A stretch of 26,527 nucleotides of DNA from Mucilaginibacter sp. (GCA_019235595.1 JAFAKI010000192.1:1-26527); one strand, 5' to 3'; counted from the stretch's first letter, positions 14,749 through 23,675 are shown. Program-made: numbers and translations. Notes: generated by a model not told the origin, from the sequence alone.

Positions 14749-16566
14749 TTACAACCCTTTTTGTATCGCCTGGTAAACCACGTCCTGTATCCTTGGTCTG
14801 ATGCTCAAACTGGAGAGTTTGTCGCTGACATTGGGGTGCACCCGGTTGGATAAAAAGATATATACGAGGTTGTAAGTTGGATCGACCCAGACGCAGATGC
14901 CTGTAAATCCGGTATGTCCGAATGTTTTTGGTGATGCCAGTTTGGATGGATAGTGACGATCAGCAATAGGGTCCCAGCGGTCGAAACCTAAACCACGGCG
15001 ACTAACATCTGATTGCTTGGCAGTGTACAGATCAACGGTTTCCGGTTTAAAATACTCATCACCACCATAAGTACCACGGTTCAATAACATCTGATATAGG
15101 ATAGCGAGGTCATTCGCGGTTCCGAAGAGTCCTGCATTGCCCGAGACTCCACCCAGCATAGCAGCCGTTGGGTCGTGTACATAACCATCCAGCAGGCTAT
15201 GGCGGAACACCAGGTCGTTCTCGGTAGGTGGTATGCGATTTATAGGGAAACGTTTATAAGGCAAAAAACTCGTGAACTGCATGCCCAGCGGATCGTAAAA
15301 GTTTTCCTGTACATAATCGTTAAGCGGTGTAGCGGTAACAGTTTCGTCTATTTCCTTCATAAAGCACATGCTCAGGTCGCTGTATACATATTGTCCGCGG
15401 GTTTTTAAAGGCGAGTTGAGCATATCGGCCCACATCACGTCGCGGAAATAATTCTTACGCAGGTAAAAATGCAGGGCCACTTTGGTCGAATATACAGCTG
15501 ACGAATCGGTGCTGATATCGGTTGGTTTCAGTTTCTCATAAGTTTGTATATCCGGGATCAAGCCAGCCTGGTGCGTCATCAACTCTCGAATTTTGATATT
15601 ATTCTTATTGGTTTTTCGCGCCATGGGGATATAGGTTCCGATGGTCGAATCCAAATTCAGGCGGCCCTCTTCCGTGAGGCGCATCGTCTCGATGGTAGTA
15701 GCTGATATTTTGGTTACCGACGCCAGGTCGAAAATATCCGTGATTTTATCCGGGATGGCTTTATCATAAGTGTGATACCCGTAAGCTTTATTAAATATCA
15801 CTTTGCCATCCTTCGCTACTAATACCACGCAGCCCGGTGTGGCCTGGTTTGCGATGGCTTCGGTGGCGATTTTGTCGATATCAGCCAGGTTATCCGAGTT
15901 TATACCTGCGTCTTCCGGAACGGTATATTGCAGGCGCGTTTTAGTTGTGGTAAAACCGGTATTGGTCCGGTATTTTTCTGAATAGGATTTATCAAGTATT
16001 TGGGTAATAGCTACTCCTCCAAAAATAGCTTGCGCGCTAAACACCGCGGAAACGGGTGAAGACCTGCTTGCAAAAACAATAGGCGCATTGATATTATCCA
16101 GCTTGCTTAGCGAGCTGCCATCGCCAAAATAGGCGATCACCACGTTTTTCGACTGACGCTTTTCGGAAATAAAACTAACGACCTGCGGATTGGCCATATC
16201 GGCATCCGTAAGCTGTACGATCAACGTATTATATAATTTGGTATCAAAATCCAGCACACCCTGGCCCGGCAGCCCAACATACTCCATTCCATTGAATGAC
16301 TGTATGGAACTGTATTTGTTTAAAAGACTGTCAAACGCAGCGGTGTATGGGTAGGAGAAATGGATGCTGGCGATAGTTAATTGCCCCAATTCTTTCAGTG
16401 GGATCTGGCTTTGGGCGTTATTCAGTAAAACGGTTGATTTTTCGACGACTTTTTCTTCGTTAACGTAAGCTTGACCAGTTAAAGGGGGATTTTGTGCGCA
16501 GGCCGAATGAACTAATATAAATCCTGTAAGTGCGAGTAGACAAAATCTCCATTTATTTTTTCTCAT
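14749..16566 (-). CDS. Secreted serine hydrolase: GH3 C-terminal-like domain plus class C beta-lactamase-like domain
   Basis: 605 residues. A signal peptide (1-24, ...LVHSACA-Q) implies export; C23 could alternatively be a poor lipobox cysteine. Residues about 38-205 resemble the C-terminal domain of GH3 beta-N-acetylglucosaminidases (EKSTVLLNNAQSQIPLKEL, then a Rossmann-like stretch ending AQAIFGGVAI). Residues about 215-600 form a penicillin-binding-protein/AmpC domain: SVTK (S283, K286), YSD (395-397) and HTG (551-553), with MTHQAGL (330-336). Related Bacteroidota proteins of about 1000 residues carry a full GH3 barrel in front; the barrel is missing here. The likely job is hydrolysis of peptidoglycan-derived peptides or esters in the periplasm. 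Its start overlaps the end of the amidohydrolase gene by 14 nt. Confidence 0.87.
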   Translation of the reverse strand: MRKNKWRFCLLALTGFILVHSACAQNPPLTGQAYVNEEKVVEKSTVLLNNAQSQIPLKELGQLTIASIHFSYPYTAAFDSLLNKYSSIQSFNGMEYVGLPGQGVLDFDTKLYNTLIVQLTDADMANPQVVSFISEKRQSKNVVIAYFGDGSSLSKLDNINAPIVFASRSSPVSAVFSAQAIFGGVAITQILDKSYSEKYRTNTGFTTTKTRLQYTVPEDAGINSDNLADIDKIATEAIANQATPGCVVLVAKDGKVIFNKAYGYHTYDKAIPDKITDIFDLASVTKISATTIETMRLTEEGRLNLDSTIGTYIPMARKTNKNNIKIRELMTHQAGLIPDIQTYEKLKPTDISTDSSAVYSTKVALHFYLRKNYFRDVMWADMLNSPLKTRGQYVYSDLSMCFMKEIDETVTATPLNDYVQENFYDPLGMQFTSFLPYKRFPINRIPPTENDLVFRHSLLDGYVHDPTAAMLGGVSGNAGLFGTANDLAILYQMLLNRGTYGGDEYFKPETVDLYTAKQSDVSRRGLGFDRWDPIADRHYPSKLASPKTFGHTGFTGICVWVDPTYNLVYIFLSNRVHPNVSDKLSSLSIRPRIQDVVYQAIQKGL

Positions 16567-18187
16567 ATACTTTTTCTCCGTTAACGTAGGTTTTTAATAC
16601 TTTAACATTTGGCAGTTCAGACCCTTTAACTTTCATGATATCGTTATCCAGTATCACAAAATCGGCATATTTGCCCGGCTCGATGCTGCCTTTTTCTTTT
16701 TCTTCAAATTGTGCTTTTGCAGCCCAAATGGTCATCCCCTTTAATGCTTCCTGGCGACTTATCGCATTTTCGGGCTGAAATCCTCCTTCGGGGTATCCTT
16801 TCAGGTCTTTGCGCTCTACCGCTGCATAAAACGTGTAAATAGGACTGATATTTTCTACCGGGAAATCTGTCCCCAGTGGCAACCAACCGTTCTGATCAAG
16901 CAATTGTCTATAAGCATAAGCTGTTTTTAGTCGCTTTTCGCCCAAACGCGCACCCGCCCAGCGCATATCTGATGTGGCGTGCGTAGGCTGTACGGATGGG
17001 ATAATACTGTAATCGCCAAAATAATGCAGATCATCCGGCGATATCACTTGGGCGTGTTCTATCCGCCAGCGATGGTCGTTTTTACCCTTCAGCACACTCG
17101 CATAAATTTTCAGAATAACACGATTCGCCGAATCGCCTATAGCGTGAGTACACATCTGAAAGCCTTTGTCTGCAATTTTTTGCGCTACTTCCTGAAAATG
17201 TTTTTGACTGCTAAGCAAGAAGCCACGCCAGTTTTTCTGATCATCATAGGGCTGAAGTAAGCATGCTCCCCGTGAACCCAGCGCGCCGTCCGCATACACC
17301 TTAAACCCGCGTACATCCAAACCGGGGGTTTTAAACACGCCCCGCTTAAACAGGTATTCGTAGTCTTCCGGCTGGTCCGATAGCAACACATATAGGCGCA
17401 TTTTTAGTGAGCCTTTGTGTTGTAATTGGGCGATGGTATTCACCATGGTATAAGGTAATCCGCAATCGGAGACGGTAGTGAGCCCGTCGGCAAAGCAATT
17501 TTTCTGTGCAAATAAAAAAGCATCTTCAATTTCCTGGTCAGTGCGTTGGGGGATTTTGTGTCTTACAATACTCACAGCGTTGTCCACCAAAATACCCGTC
17601 AGCTTTCCTTTTACCGTTTCAATTTCACCACCGGAAATGGTTTGTCCTGGTTTTATCCCTGCCAGATTTAACGCGGCCTGATTGGCTATCGCTGCATGTC
17701 CATCTATCCTTGTAAGCAGAACCGGCCGGACCGGAAATAGTTTATCAAGCTTATCTTTGGTCGGGAATTGTTTTGATACCCATTTGTTTTGATCCCACCC
17801 ACGGCCGATAAGCCAGCCGTCCGGGTTGCGTTTAGAAAAATTTAGTACAGAATCTACAGTCTCCTCCCAACTTTTCATACCTACAAGGTTCGCTTCCTGC
17901 AGACTTAACCCATAGGCGTAAAAATGTGAATGTGCATCAATAAAACCAGGATAAATGGGTTTACCACCTGCGTCCACCACTTGATGCGCTTTATAAATAT
18001 TTTCCAGTGAATCGTCTTTGCCTACCGCGATGACCTTTCCACCCTTTACCACAAATGCATCCGCAACAGAAAATTTTGAGTCAACGGTATAAACTACGGC
18101 GTTTTTTACCAGCAGATCGGCATTGAAATCCTGTTGTTTACAGGCAGCGAATAACAGCAGGAGAGGCAAAAGTTTTTTCATAGGCAA
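16553..18187 (-). CDS. YtcJ-like amidohydrolase, predicted lipoprotein
   Basis: 544 residues. The N-terminus MPMKKLLPLLLLFAAC has a lipobox with Cys16, so the enzyme is probably a periplasm-facing lipoprotein; a second ATG two codons in (18181) is equally possible as start. Metal-dependent amidohydrolase features: GFIDAHSHF (81-89, metal ligands H86 and H88), THAIGDSANR, WRIEHAQV and GTDFPVE (a probable metal-binding Asp), and a closing GSIEPGKYADFVILDND that caps the small beta domain. The YtcJ/N-substituted formamide deformylase-like family acts on C-N bonds of unknown substrates. The 14-nt overlap with the following beta-lactamase-like gene suggests coupled translation and a shared role in processing cell-wall or amide-linked compounds. 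Confidence 0.9.
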   Translation of the reverse strand: MPMKKLLPLLLLFAACKQQDFNADLLVKNAVVYTVDSKFSVADAFVVKGGKVIAVGKDDSLENIYKAHQVVDAGGKPIYPGFIDAHSHFYAYGLSLQEANLVGMKSWEETVDSVLNFSKRNPDGWLIGRGWDQNKWVSKQFPTKDKLDKLFPVRPVLLTRIDGHAAIANQAALNLAGIKPGQTISGGEIETVKGKLTGILVDNAVSIVRHKIPQRTDQEIEDAFLFAQKNCFADGLTTVSDCGLPYTMVNTIAQLQHKGSLKMRLYVLLSDQPEDYEYLFKRGVFKTPGLDVRGFKVYADGALGSRGACLLQPYDDQKNWRGFLLSSQKHFQEVAQKIADKGFQMCTHAIGDSANRVILKIYASVLKGKNDHRWRIEHAQVISPDDLHYFGDYSIIPSVQPTHATSDMRWAGARLGEKRLKTAYAYRQLLDQNGWLPLGTDFPVENISPIYTFYAAVERKDLKGYPEGGFQPENAISRQEALKGMTIWAAKAQFEEKEKGSIEPGKYADFVILDNDIMKVKGSELPNVKVLKTYVNGEKVYEKK

Positions 18188-18233
18188 AACGAGGTTTTAC
18201 TATATACAATTATCTGCATATTATGTTGTTTTT

Positions 18234-18340
18234 TAAAGTCGAAAGTATTGATTGAGTCGTAAGTCTAAAGTCGAAAGTCATAAGTCGGTTAGTTTTAGAT
18301 ATTTGACTTCAGACTCAATACTTTCGACTTAGGACTTCAA
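18234..18340. repeat. Hairpin repeat element E (AAGTCGAAAGT type) between divergent genes
   Basis: AAGTCGAAAGTATTGA (18236-18251) is the exact reverse complement of 18315-18330. The left arm also holds a second copy of TAAAGTCGAAAGT (18234-18246 and 18266-18278) plus shorter AAGTC words; the right arm continues as TTGACTTCAGAC and AGGACTTC. It lies 46 nt before the amidohydrolase start and about 150 nt before mutL, so it follows no gene. The rest of the 304-nt gap (18341-18491) is plain AT-rich sequence with a weak TAATTTAG box at 18429-18436 and a purine-rich GGGAGAAGGG before mutL. Confidence 0.7.
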
Positions 18341-18491
18341 AAATGTCACACCAATATAATAATGAACGACTTATGGCGGTATGGCGCAGATACCATAGCT
18401 AAAACATCAAGTTATGCGCTTAAATATTTAATTTAGCATCAGAAATGATCCGTCCGTTAACCAGCGGTGCGGGAGAAGGGAAATTGATTAA

Positions 18492-20363
18492 ATGCCAGAT
18501 ATAATTCAGCTTTTACCAGATTCGGTAGCCAACCAGATTGCAGCAGGAGAGGTGGTGCAGCGGCCCGCGTCGGCAGTAAAAGAGCTGATCGAGAATGCGA
18601 TAGATGCCGGGGCCGATAAAATACAACTGATACTGAAAGATGCCGGGAAATCACTGATACAAGTAATTGATAACGGTTGCGGCATGAGCCTGACCGATGC
18701 ACGCATGTGTTTCGAGCGTCATGCTACTTCCAAAATACGCAAGGCTGAGGATTTGTTTGCCATACGTACTATGGGCTTTCGCGGGGAAGCAATGGCTTCT
18801 ATTGCGGCGATAGCGCAGGTTGAGTTAAAAACCCGTCGCCATGAGGATGAACTCGGCACCTGTATTCTAATTGAGGGTTCTGAAGTGGTGAGCCAGCAAG
18901 CGTGCTCAGCTAATAGCGGTACATCCATATCCGTAAAAAATTTATTCTACAATACACCGGCGCGCCGTAATTTCTTAAAAAGCGATCCGGTTGAGATGCG
19001 TCATATCCTGGATGAGTTTCAGCGTGTGGTGCTGGCTAATCCGAATATATTTTTTACGATGCACCATAACGGGCAGGAGGTTTTTCATTTACCGGCTACG
19101 TCATTAAAACAGCGCATTGTGCATTTGTTCGGGAATAGTTACAATCAGCGATTGGTTCCTGTTGAAGAAGATACATCCATCATTAAACTACATGGTTTTG
19201 TAGGCAAGCCTGAGTTTGCGAAGAAAACGCGTGGAGAGCAATTCTTTTTCGTGAATAACCGCTTTATAAAAGATGCTTACCTGAACCATGCGGTACTGAC
19301 GGCTTTTGAAGAATTGCTGCCCGAAGAAAGTTACCCGTTGTATGTGCTGTTTATCGATATTGATCCTTCAAAAATTGATATCAACGTACACCCAACTAAA
19401 ACGGAGATAAAATACCAGGACGAGAAATCGATCTATGCGATCATCCGCTCTGCGGTAAAACGCTCCTTAGGTAAATACAACATTACGCCAACGCTGGATT
19501 TTGACCAGGAAAACAGCATCGGGCACCTGATTACGGAAAAGCCCCTGGAGCAGATCGTTCAACCGACGATCAGCTTTAACCCGGATTTTAATCCGTTTGC
19601 GAATGAACCGCAGGCGCCAAAAACGGAGCGCACCTCTTCGCCATCTTATACCCGCGAAATGGGCGATTATCACCGAACGCCAATCCCGCAAAACTGGGAT
19701 ACTTTGTATGAGATCGCCAGGCGTGAAGAAAATAAACAACAAGAATTGCATCCCGAGGAGACTATTCCGGTACAAGAGCAGGAGGTGAGTAAATCGAGTG
19801 AGCGGCAATTGTTCCAGATACATAACCGGTATATCCTTTCGCAGATCAAGTCGGGCTTTATGCTGATCAATCAGCAGGCGGCGCATGAGCGGATTTTATA
19901 CGAACGCTTTTTGCAGCAGTTGGATAACCATTCAGGAACCAGTCAGCAAAGCCTGTTCCCGCAAACGGTTACCCTTAATACCAGCGATTTTGAATTACTA
20001 AAAGAACTTTTGCCGGATATCCGTACCTTGGGTTTTGATATACGTGAGTTCGGGAAAAATACGGTAGTGGTAGAGGGGATTCCGGCTGATCTGAACAACG
20101 TAGCCGAACATGCCCTGCTGGAACATTTACTGGAGGGTTTTAAAAATAATCTGGCTATTTTAAAGTTAGATAAACGCGATAACCTGGCCCGCTCGCTTGC
20201 CCGCAACGGCGCAATTAAAGCCGGAACAAAACTATCGCTTGAAGAAATGAATTTGCTGATCGATCAGCTTTTTGCCTGCCAGATGCCTAACCTGGCATTG
20301 AACGGCAAGCCTGTTATCAGTACTTTTACCATGAATGAATTAACCGAAAGGTTTGAAAAATAA
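18492..20363 (+). CDS. mutL: DNA mismatch repair protein MutL, without endonuclease metal motifs
   Basis: 623 residues. The N-terminal GHKL ATPase is intact: ANQIAAGEVVQRPASAVKELIENAIDAGA (13-41, with E31/N35), DNGCGM (60-65) and GFRGEAMASI (95-104), followed by the transducer domain with INVHPTKTEIKY. A hydrophilic linker covers about 345-430. The C-terminal dimerisation domain begins near 435 (SSERQLFQIHNRYIL). Where endonuclease-type MutL has DQHA..E, this protein reads NQQAAHERILYE (460 on), and where the CPHGRP zinc motif is expected it reads ALNGKP (602-607), so strand nicking looks lost. MutL couples MutS mismatch recognition to later repair steps. It heads an operon with two rhomboid genes and an EEP gene (gaps 18 and 30 nt, then an overlap). 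Confidence 0.96.
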   Translation: MPDIIQLLPDSVANQIAAGEVVQRPASAVKELIENAIDAGADKIQLILKDAGKSLIQVIDNGCGMSLTDARMCFERHATSKIRKAEDLFAIRTMGFRGEAMASIAAIAQVELKTRRHEDELGTCILIEGSEVVSQQACSANSGTSISVKNLFYNTPARRNFLKSDPVEMRHILDEFQRVVLANPNIFFTMHHNGQEVFHLPATSLKQRIVHLFGNSYNQRLVPVEEDTSIIKLHGFVGKPEFAKKTRGEQFFFVNNRFIKDAYLNHAVLTAFEELLPEESYPLYVLFIDIDPSKIDINVHPTKTEIKYQDEKSIYAIIRSAVKRSLGKYNITPTLDFDQENSIGHLITEKPLEQIVQPTISFNPDFNPFANEPQAPKTERTSSPSYTREMGDYHRTPIPQNWDTLYEIARREENKQQELHPEETIPVQEQEVSKSSERQLFQIHNRYILSQIKSGFMLINQQAAHERILYERFLQQLDNHSGTSQQSLFPQTVTLNTSDFELLKELLPDIRTLGFDIREFGKNTVVVEGIPADLNNVAEHALLEHLLEGFKNNLAILKLDKRDNLARSLARNGAIKAGTKLSLEEMNLLIDQLFACQMPNLALNGKPVISTFTMNELTERFEK

Positions 20364-20381
20364 AAAGAACTTAATTTACCT

Positions 20382-21101
20382 ATGAGTGCATACAGGCAAT
20401 CGCCCTTTTCCAATATTACACCGGTTGTAAAAAACCTGCTGATCATTAACATCATTTTCTTTGCTGCCACTTTCATACTGCACAATGTGTTTGATATGGA
20501 CAAATGGCTGGCAGTGTACTATTTCAATTCGCCAAATTTTAAACTGTGGCAAATCATTTCATACATGTTTATGCATGGTGGATTTATGCATATATTTTTC
20601 AATATGTTTGCCCTGTTTATGTTTGGACCCATATTGGAGTACAGCGTAGGGCCCAAACGTTTCCTTAATCTGTATTTTATTTGCGGGATCGGGGCGATAC
20701 TTCTACAATGGGTGGTGCAGGCCATACAGGTTCATGGTATTACCGGGGGATACATGATTTCACACCCTGAATTGGAATCGAGCTACCTGGCCTACGGACC
20801 GGCGGCACAAAAATTGTTTGATATCTACAATACCCCAATAGTTGGGGCTTCTGGTGCTATTTGCGGAGTACTGGTAGCATTTGCCATGTTGTATCCCAAT
20901 ATGGAAATGATTATGCTTTTTTTCCCAATACCTATTAAAGCGAAGTATATAATACCGGGTTATTTACTGCTGGAGTTGTGGCTTGGCATTGGGCAACGCG
21001 GAGGTGATAATGTAGCGCATTTTGCGCATTTGGGCGGGGCGCTGTTTGGTTTCCTGGTTGTAAAATTCTGGAGATTAAACAGACCGAACAACTATTTTTA
21101 A
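20382..21101 (+). CDS. Rhomboid-family intramembrane serine protease (first of two)
   Basis: 239 residues with about six transmembrane helices. The active-site Ser157 is in GASGAICG (155-162) and its partner His216 in AHFAHLGGALFG (212-223); HGGFMHIFFNM (65-75) is the family's helix-2 motif with N74. A lumenal/periplasmic loop of about 35 residues (115-150) is longer than in the second rhomboid. Such proteases cut transmembrane substrates within or near the membrane; the substrate is unknown. It starts 18 nt after mutL and ends 30 nt before the second rhomboid. Confidence 0.93.
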   Translation: MSAYRQSPFSNITPVVKNLLIINIIFFAATFILHNVFDMDKWLAVYYFNSPNFKLWQIISYMFMHGGFMHIFFNMFALFMFGPILEYSVGPKRFLNLYFICGIGAILLQWVVQAIQVHGITGGYMISHPELESSYLAYGPAAQKLFDIYNTPIVGASGAICGVLVAFAMLYPNMEMIMLFFPIPIKAKYIIPGYLLLELWLGIGQRGGDNVAHFAHLGGALFGFLVVKFWRLNRPNNYF

Positions 21102-21131
21102 TTCTGGTGCGTTTATTGATATAAATTAAGT

Positions 21132-21995
21132 ATGAATACCTGGCAACAAATTCAATATAAAATGCTCCGGTCGGGCAGCAGGATAAACCTGTTGATAGGG
21201 ATTAACGTGCTGGTTTTTTTATTGGTCAATGTTGCCGGAGTAATTGACCGACTGGTTTTTCAGAGTCATTTTATAGATTATTATTCTGGCGAACTGCTTT
21301 TGCTGCCCTCATTTCTGCCCAAATTAGCAAGCCATTTTTGGACGCCTTTTACCTATATGTTTATGCATGCAGGTATATTTCACATACTGTTCAATATGCT
21401 TTGGCTGTACTGGATAGGGCAAATATTTGAAGAATACCTCGGCAATAAACGAACCATCGGCTTGTATCTTTTAGGCGGATTGACAGGCGCACTGTTTTTC
21501 GTAGCCGCCTACAATATTTTCCCATTTTTTGCTCCCGTACTTGCGGGGAGCACGGTCGTTGGCGCTTCAGCAAGCGTTATGGCTATTATAGTAGCTACTG
21601 CCACATTACTACCTGATTATAGTATTGGTCTGATCTTGATTGGCCCTGTAAAACTGAAGTGGATCGCATTATTTTATGTGGTTGTCGATTTTCTGAGCAT
21701 TGCTGGTCCAAACGCGGGCGGTGAATTTGCCCACCTGGGTGGCGCATTGATCGGCTTTATATACATCAAACAACTAAAGCGGGGTAATGATTGGATAGGC
21801 GCTATCACCGGAATCTTCAGGAAAAAGTCAAAAATGAAGGTTGCCTCCCGGAATGCGGATAGAAATAATGGCGGAAAACCCCGCCAAGACGAAATAGACC
21901 GTATCTTAGACAAAATTACAGACACAGGCTATGAAAGCCTGAGCAAACAGGAAAAAGAAATACTATCCAGGGCCAGCAAGGACAATGAAGCCTAA
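21132..21995 (+). CDS. Rhomboid-family intramembrane serine protease with cytosolic C-terminal tail
   Basis: 287 residues. Membrane helices fill about 18-215. Catalytic Ser146 sits in GASAS (144-148), His201 in EFAHLGGALIG, and HAGIFHILFNM (79-89) is the helix-2 motif. After the membrane part comes a basic stretch (RKKSKMKVASRNADRNNGGKPRQ) and a small helical domain (about 250-287, DEIDRILDKITDTGYESLSKQEKEILSRASK) that is often seen on Bacteroidota rhomboids. Its end overlaps the EEP gene by 11 nt. Being a tandem, partly diverged paralogue of the previous gene, it may cut a different set of substrates. Confidence 0.93.
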   Translation: MNTWQQIQYKMLRSGSRINLLIGINVLVFLLVNVAGVIDRLVFQSHFIDYYSGELLLLPSFLPKLASHFWTPFTYMFMHAGIFHILFNMLWLYWIGQIFEEYLGNKRTIGLYLLGGLTGALFFVAAYNIFPFFAPVLAGSTVVGASASVMAIIVATATLLPDYSIGLILIGPVKLKWIALFYVVVDFLSIAGPNAGGEFAHLGGALIGFIYIKQLKRGNDWIGAITGIFRKKSKMKVASRNADRNNGGKPRQDEIDRILDKITDTGYESLSKQEKEILSRASKDNEA

Positions 21996-23091
21996 AAAGG
22001 GACTAAATTTTATCGATAAACTATTCCTTTGGGTCAACGTGGCCTGTTGCGGAGGCTTATTGATAAGTTACCTTGCTCCGATTGTCAATCCCGAAAAATT
22101 CTGGCCTATTGCCTTCTTTGGATTAGCTTACCCGTTTTTATTGCTGGCCAACATCATCCTCATCGCTTATTGGTTATTCCGGAAAAGCAAATGGGTGCTT
22201 TTGTCCCTAATCACTATTGCTGTGGGTTGGGGGGTATTGAAAAAAAATATTGGTCTGCGTTTTCCATCAGCATATGGCATAAAAAAAGCCGAGGCAATAC
22301 GGGTGATGACCTATAACGTGCATAATTTTAAACGTTATGGGTCTAAAAACGATATTTCTACCAAACATGAAATATTATCGATCATTGCAGAACAGCAGCC
22401 GGATATAATCGGCTTCCAGGAGTTTTATACGCGTTACAAAGGACAGTATAACATGCTCGACTCCATTCAAAAAATATTAAAGTGCAATAATTATTTTTTT
22501 GAGGCGGTAGTTGAAAATCGGACCGAGGCTATTGGCCTGGCCTTGTTTTCCAAACTGCCGATAGTTGACCATGGCTATATCCAGCTAACAGAAAAGCGCA
22601 GTGAGAACCAGGGCATTTATGTGGATGTAAAAAAGGGGGATAAGGTATTCAGGATATACAGTGTCCACTTGCAGTCTATCCGTTTTGATCCGGATGATTA
22701 CCGTTACCTGAATAATATATCGCAACAAGGCAAGCCTGAGGTTGGTTCGGCTAAGCGCTTAGGGTATAAGCTGAAGATCGCTTTCCAGAAACGAAGCGAG
22801 CAGGTGTTCAGGATTAAAAGACATGCTGATTCTTGTGCTCATCCGTACATCATTTCTGGTGATTTTAACGATACACCGACCTCGTTCGCCGTTAACCAGA
22901 TGGGCAAAGGGCTAAAAAATGCCTTTCGCGAAAAAGGCTCCGGCCTGGGTCGCACATACAACGGCAGTTTTCCGAATTATCAAATTGACTACATTATGGC
23001 AGGCCAGCAATTTGATGTGCTGAATTATGCCATTATCGAAAAACGGTTATCAGATCATTACCCGGTGTGTAGCGATTTGGTATTGAAGTAG
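21985..23091 (+). CDS. Membrane-anchored endonuclease/exonuclease/phosphatase-family protein
   Basis: 368 residues. Three hydrophobic helices at about 11-33, 38-64 and 68-84 anchor it; the catalytic EEP domain follows from about 104. Visible motifs are MTYNVHNF (N111), IIGFQEFY (E146, metal ligand), YSVHLQSIRF, ISGDFNDTP and the closing RLSDHYPVCSD (catalytic His). The EEP superfamily includes DNase I, ExoIII and sphingomyelinase-type phosphodiesterases; the membrane anchor argues for a lipid or extracytoplasmic phosphodiester substrate rather than DNA repair, though this is inference. The ATG overlaps the rhomboid stop by 11 nt, marking it as the last gene of the mutL operon. Confidence 0.9.
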   Translation: MKPKKGLNFIDKLFLWVNVACCGGLLISYLAPIVNPEKFWPIAFFGLAYPFLLLANIILIAYWLFRKSKWVLLSLITIAVGWGVLKKNIGLRFPSAYGIKKAEAIRVMTYNVHNFKRYGSKNDISTKHEILSIIAEQQPDIIGFQEFYTRYKGQYNMLDSIQKILKCNNYFFEAVVENRTEAIGLALFSKLPIVDHGYIQLTEKRSENQGIYVDVKKGDKVFRIYSVHLQSIRFDPDDYRYLNNISQQGKPEVGSAKRLGYKLKIAFQKRSEQVFRIKRHADSCAHPYIISGDFNDTPTSFAVNQMGKGLKNAFREKGSGLGRTYNGSFPNYQIDYIMAGQQFDVLNYAIIEKRLSDHYPVCSDLVLK

Positions 23092-23094
23092 TTG

Positions 23095-23580
23095 TTGCTT
23101 TCTCTTGATAGAAAGTAACCAAAGATCAAGTCAGCCAAATGCTTTCTCTTCGCTCACAGGCTTTGCCCACAATCAGACAGAACTGGGACCGGAGAATTTT
23201 GCCCGGTTATCACACCCACTGTCCGCGCTTCAGCAAAATCCTAATGCCCGCCAGCGCACGACCTCTCGACGTACTGTCTGATTTTGCCTGAAAGCAACAT
23301 GGCTGATGGGCAAGAAAAAAACAATCATTTAAATGGACGGGAGATATAGTTAAATGGTGTCAATAGACCAGCTTCTGGCGAAATCAAACAAAACAATGGA
23401 GGCCAGTGCTATGGAAAAGGTATAAGCGAACTTTGCTGAAGAAGTGGGTTGTGTGAACGATAGTGGGGCAAAGTATTGCAGCCGTGGTTTTGGTTGATTG
23501 TGTGCAAAGGCTTTGTGTGGCAAAGAAGCAAGCGTCTATTGACTTGATTTTTTGTTACTTTTTTATCAAGAAAAAAGTAA
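23095..23580. mobile_element. MITE-like non-coding element with inverted termini
   Basis: The end at 23095-23130 (TTGCTTTCTCTTGATAG... to AAAGATCAAG) matches the reverse complement of 23543-23580 over about 37 nt with a few mismatches and small gaps. Each end also carries CTTGAT...ATCAAG itself. Inside, AATCAGACAG (23171-23180) is repeated exactly in inverse at 23274-23283. No protein with convincing composition is encoded. It starts 3 nt after the EEP stop and, with cysS beginning at 23676, accounts for most of the 584-nt gene-free stretch. A non-autonomous transposon or a structured RNA are the two readings; copy number elsewhere in the genome would decide. Target-site duplication is not clear. 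Confidence 0.5.
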
Positions 23581-23637
23581 GTCGTCGTCAAATTCTTGCA
23601 AACAAATGATAAAAAATCCCAATGTGACCAAGACTGC

Positions 23638-23670
23638 TTTACAGGTGGCTGTAAAAAAATCGTAAGTTTG
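23638..23670 (+). promoter_or_regulatory. Promoter of cysS (TTTA-N21-TAAGTTTG)
   Basis: TAAGTTTG at 23663-23670 is an exact -7 match; TTTA at 23638-23641 is a three-of-four -33 box. The -7 box ends 5 nt before the ATG, so the transcript is predicted to be leaderless. Confidence 0.5.
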
Positions 23671-23675
23671 CCGAC

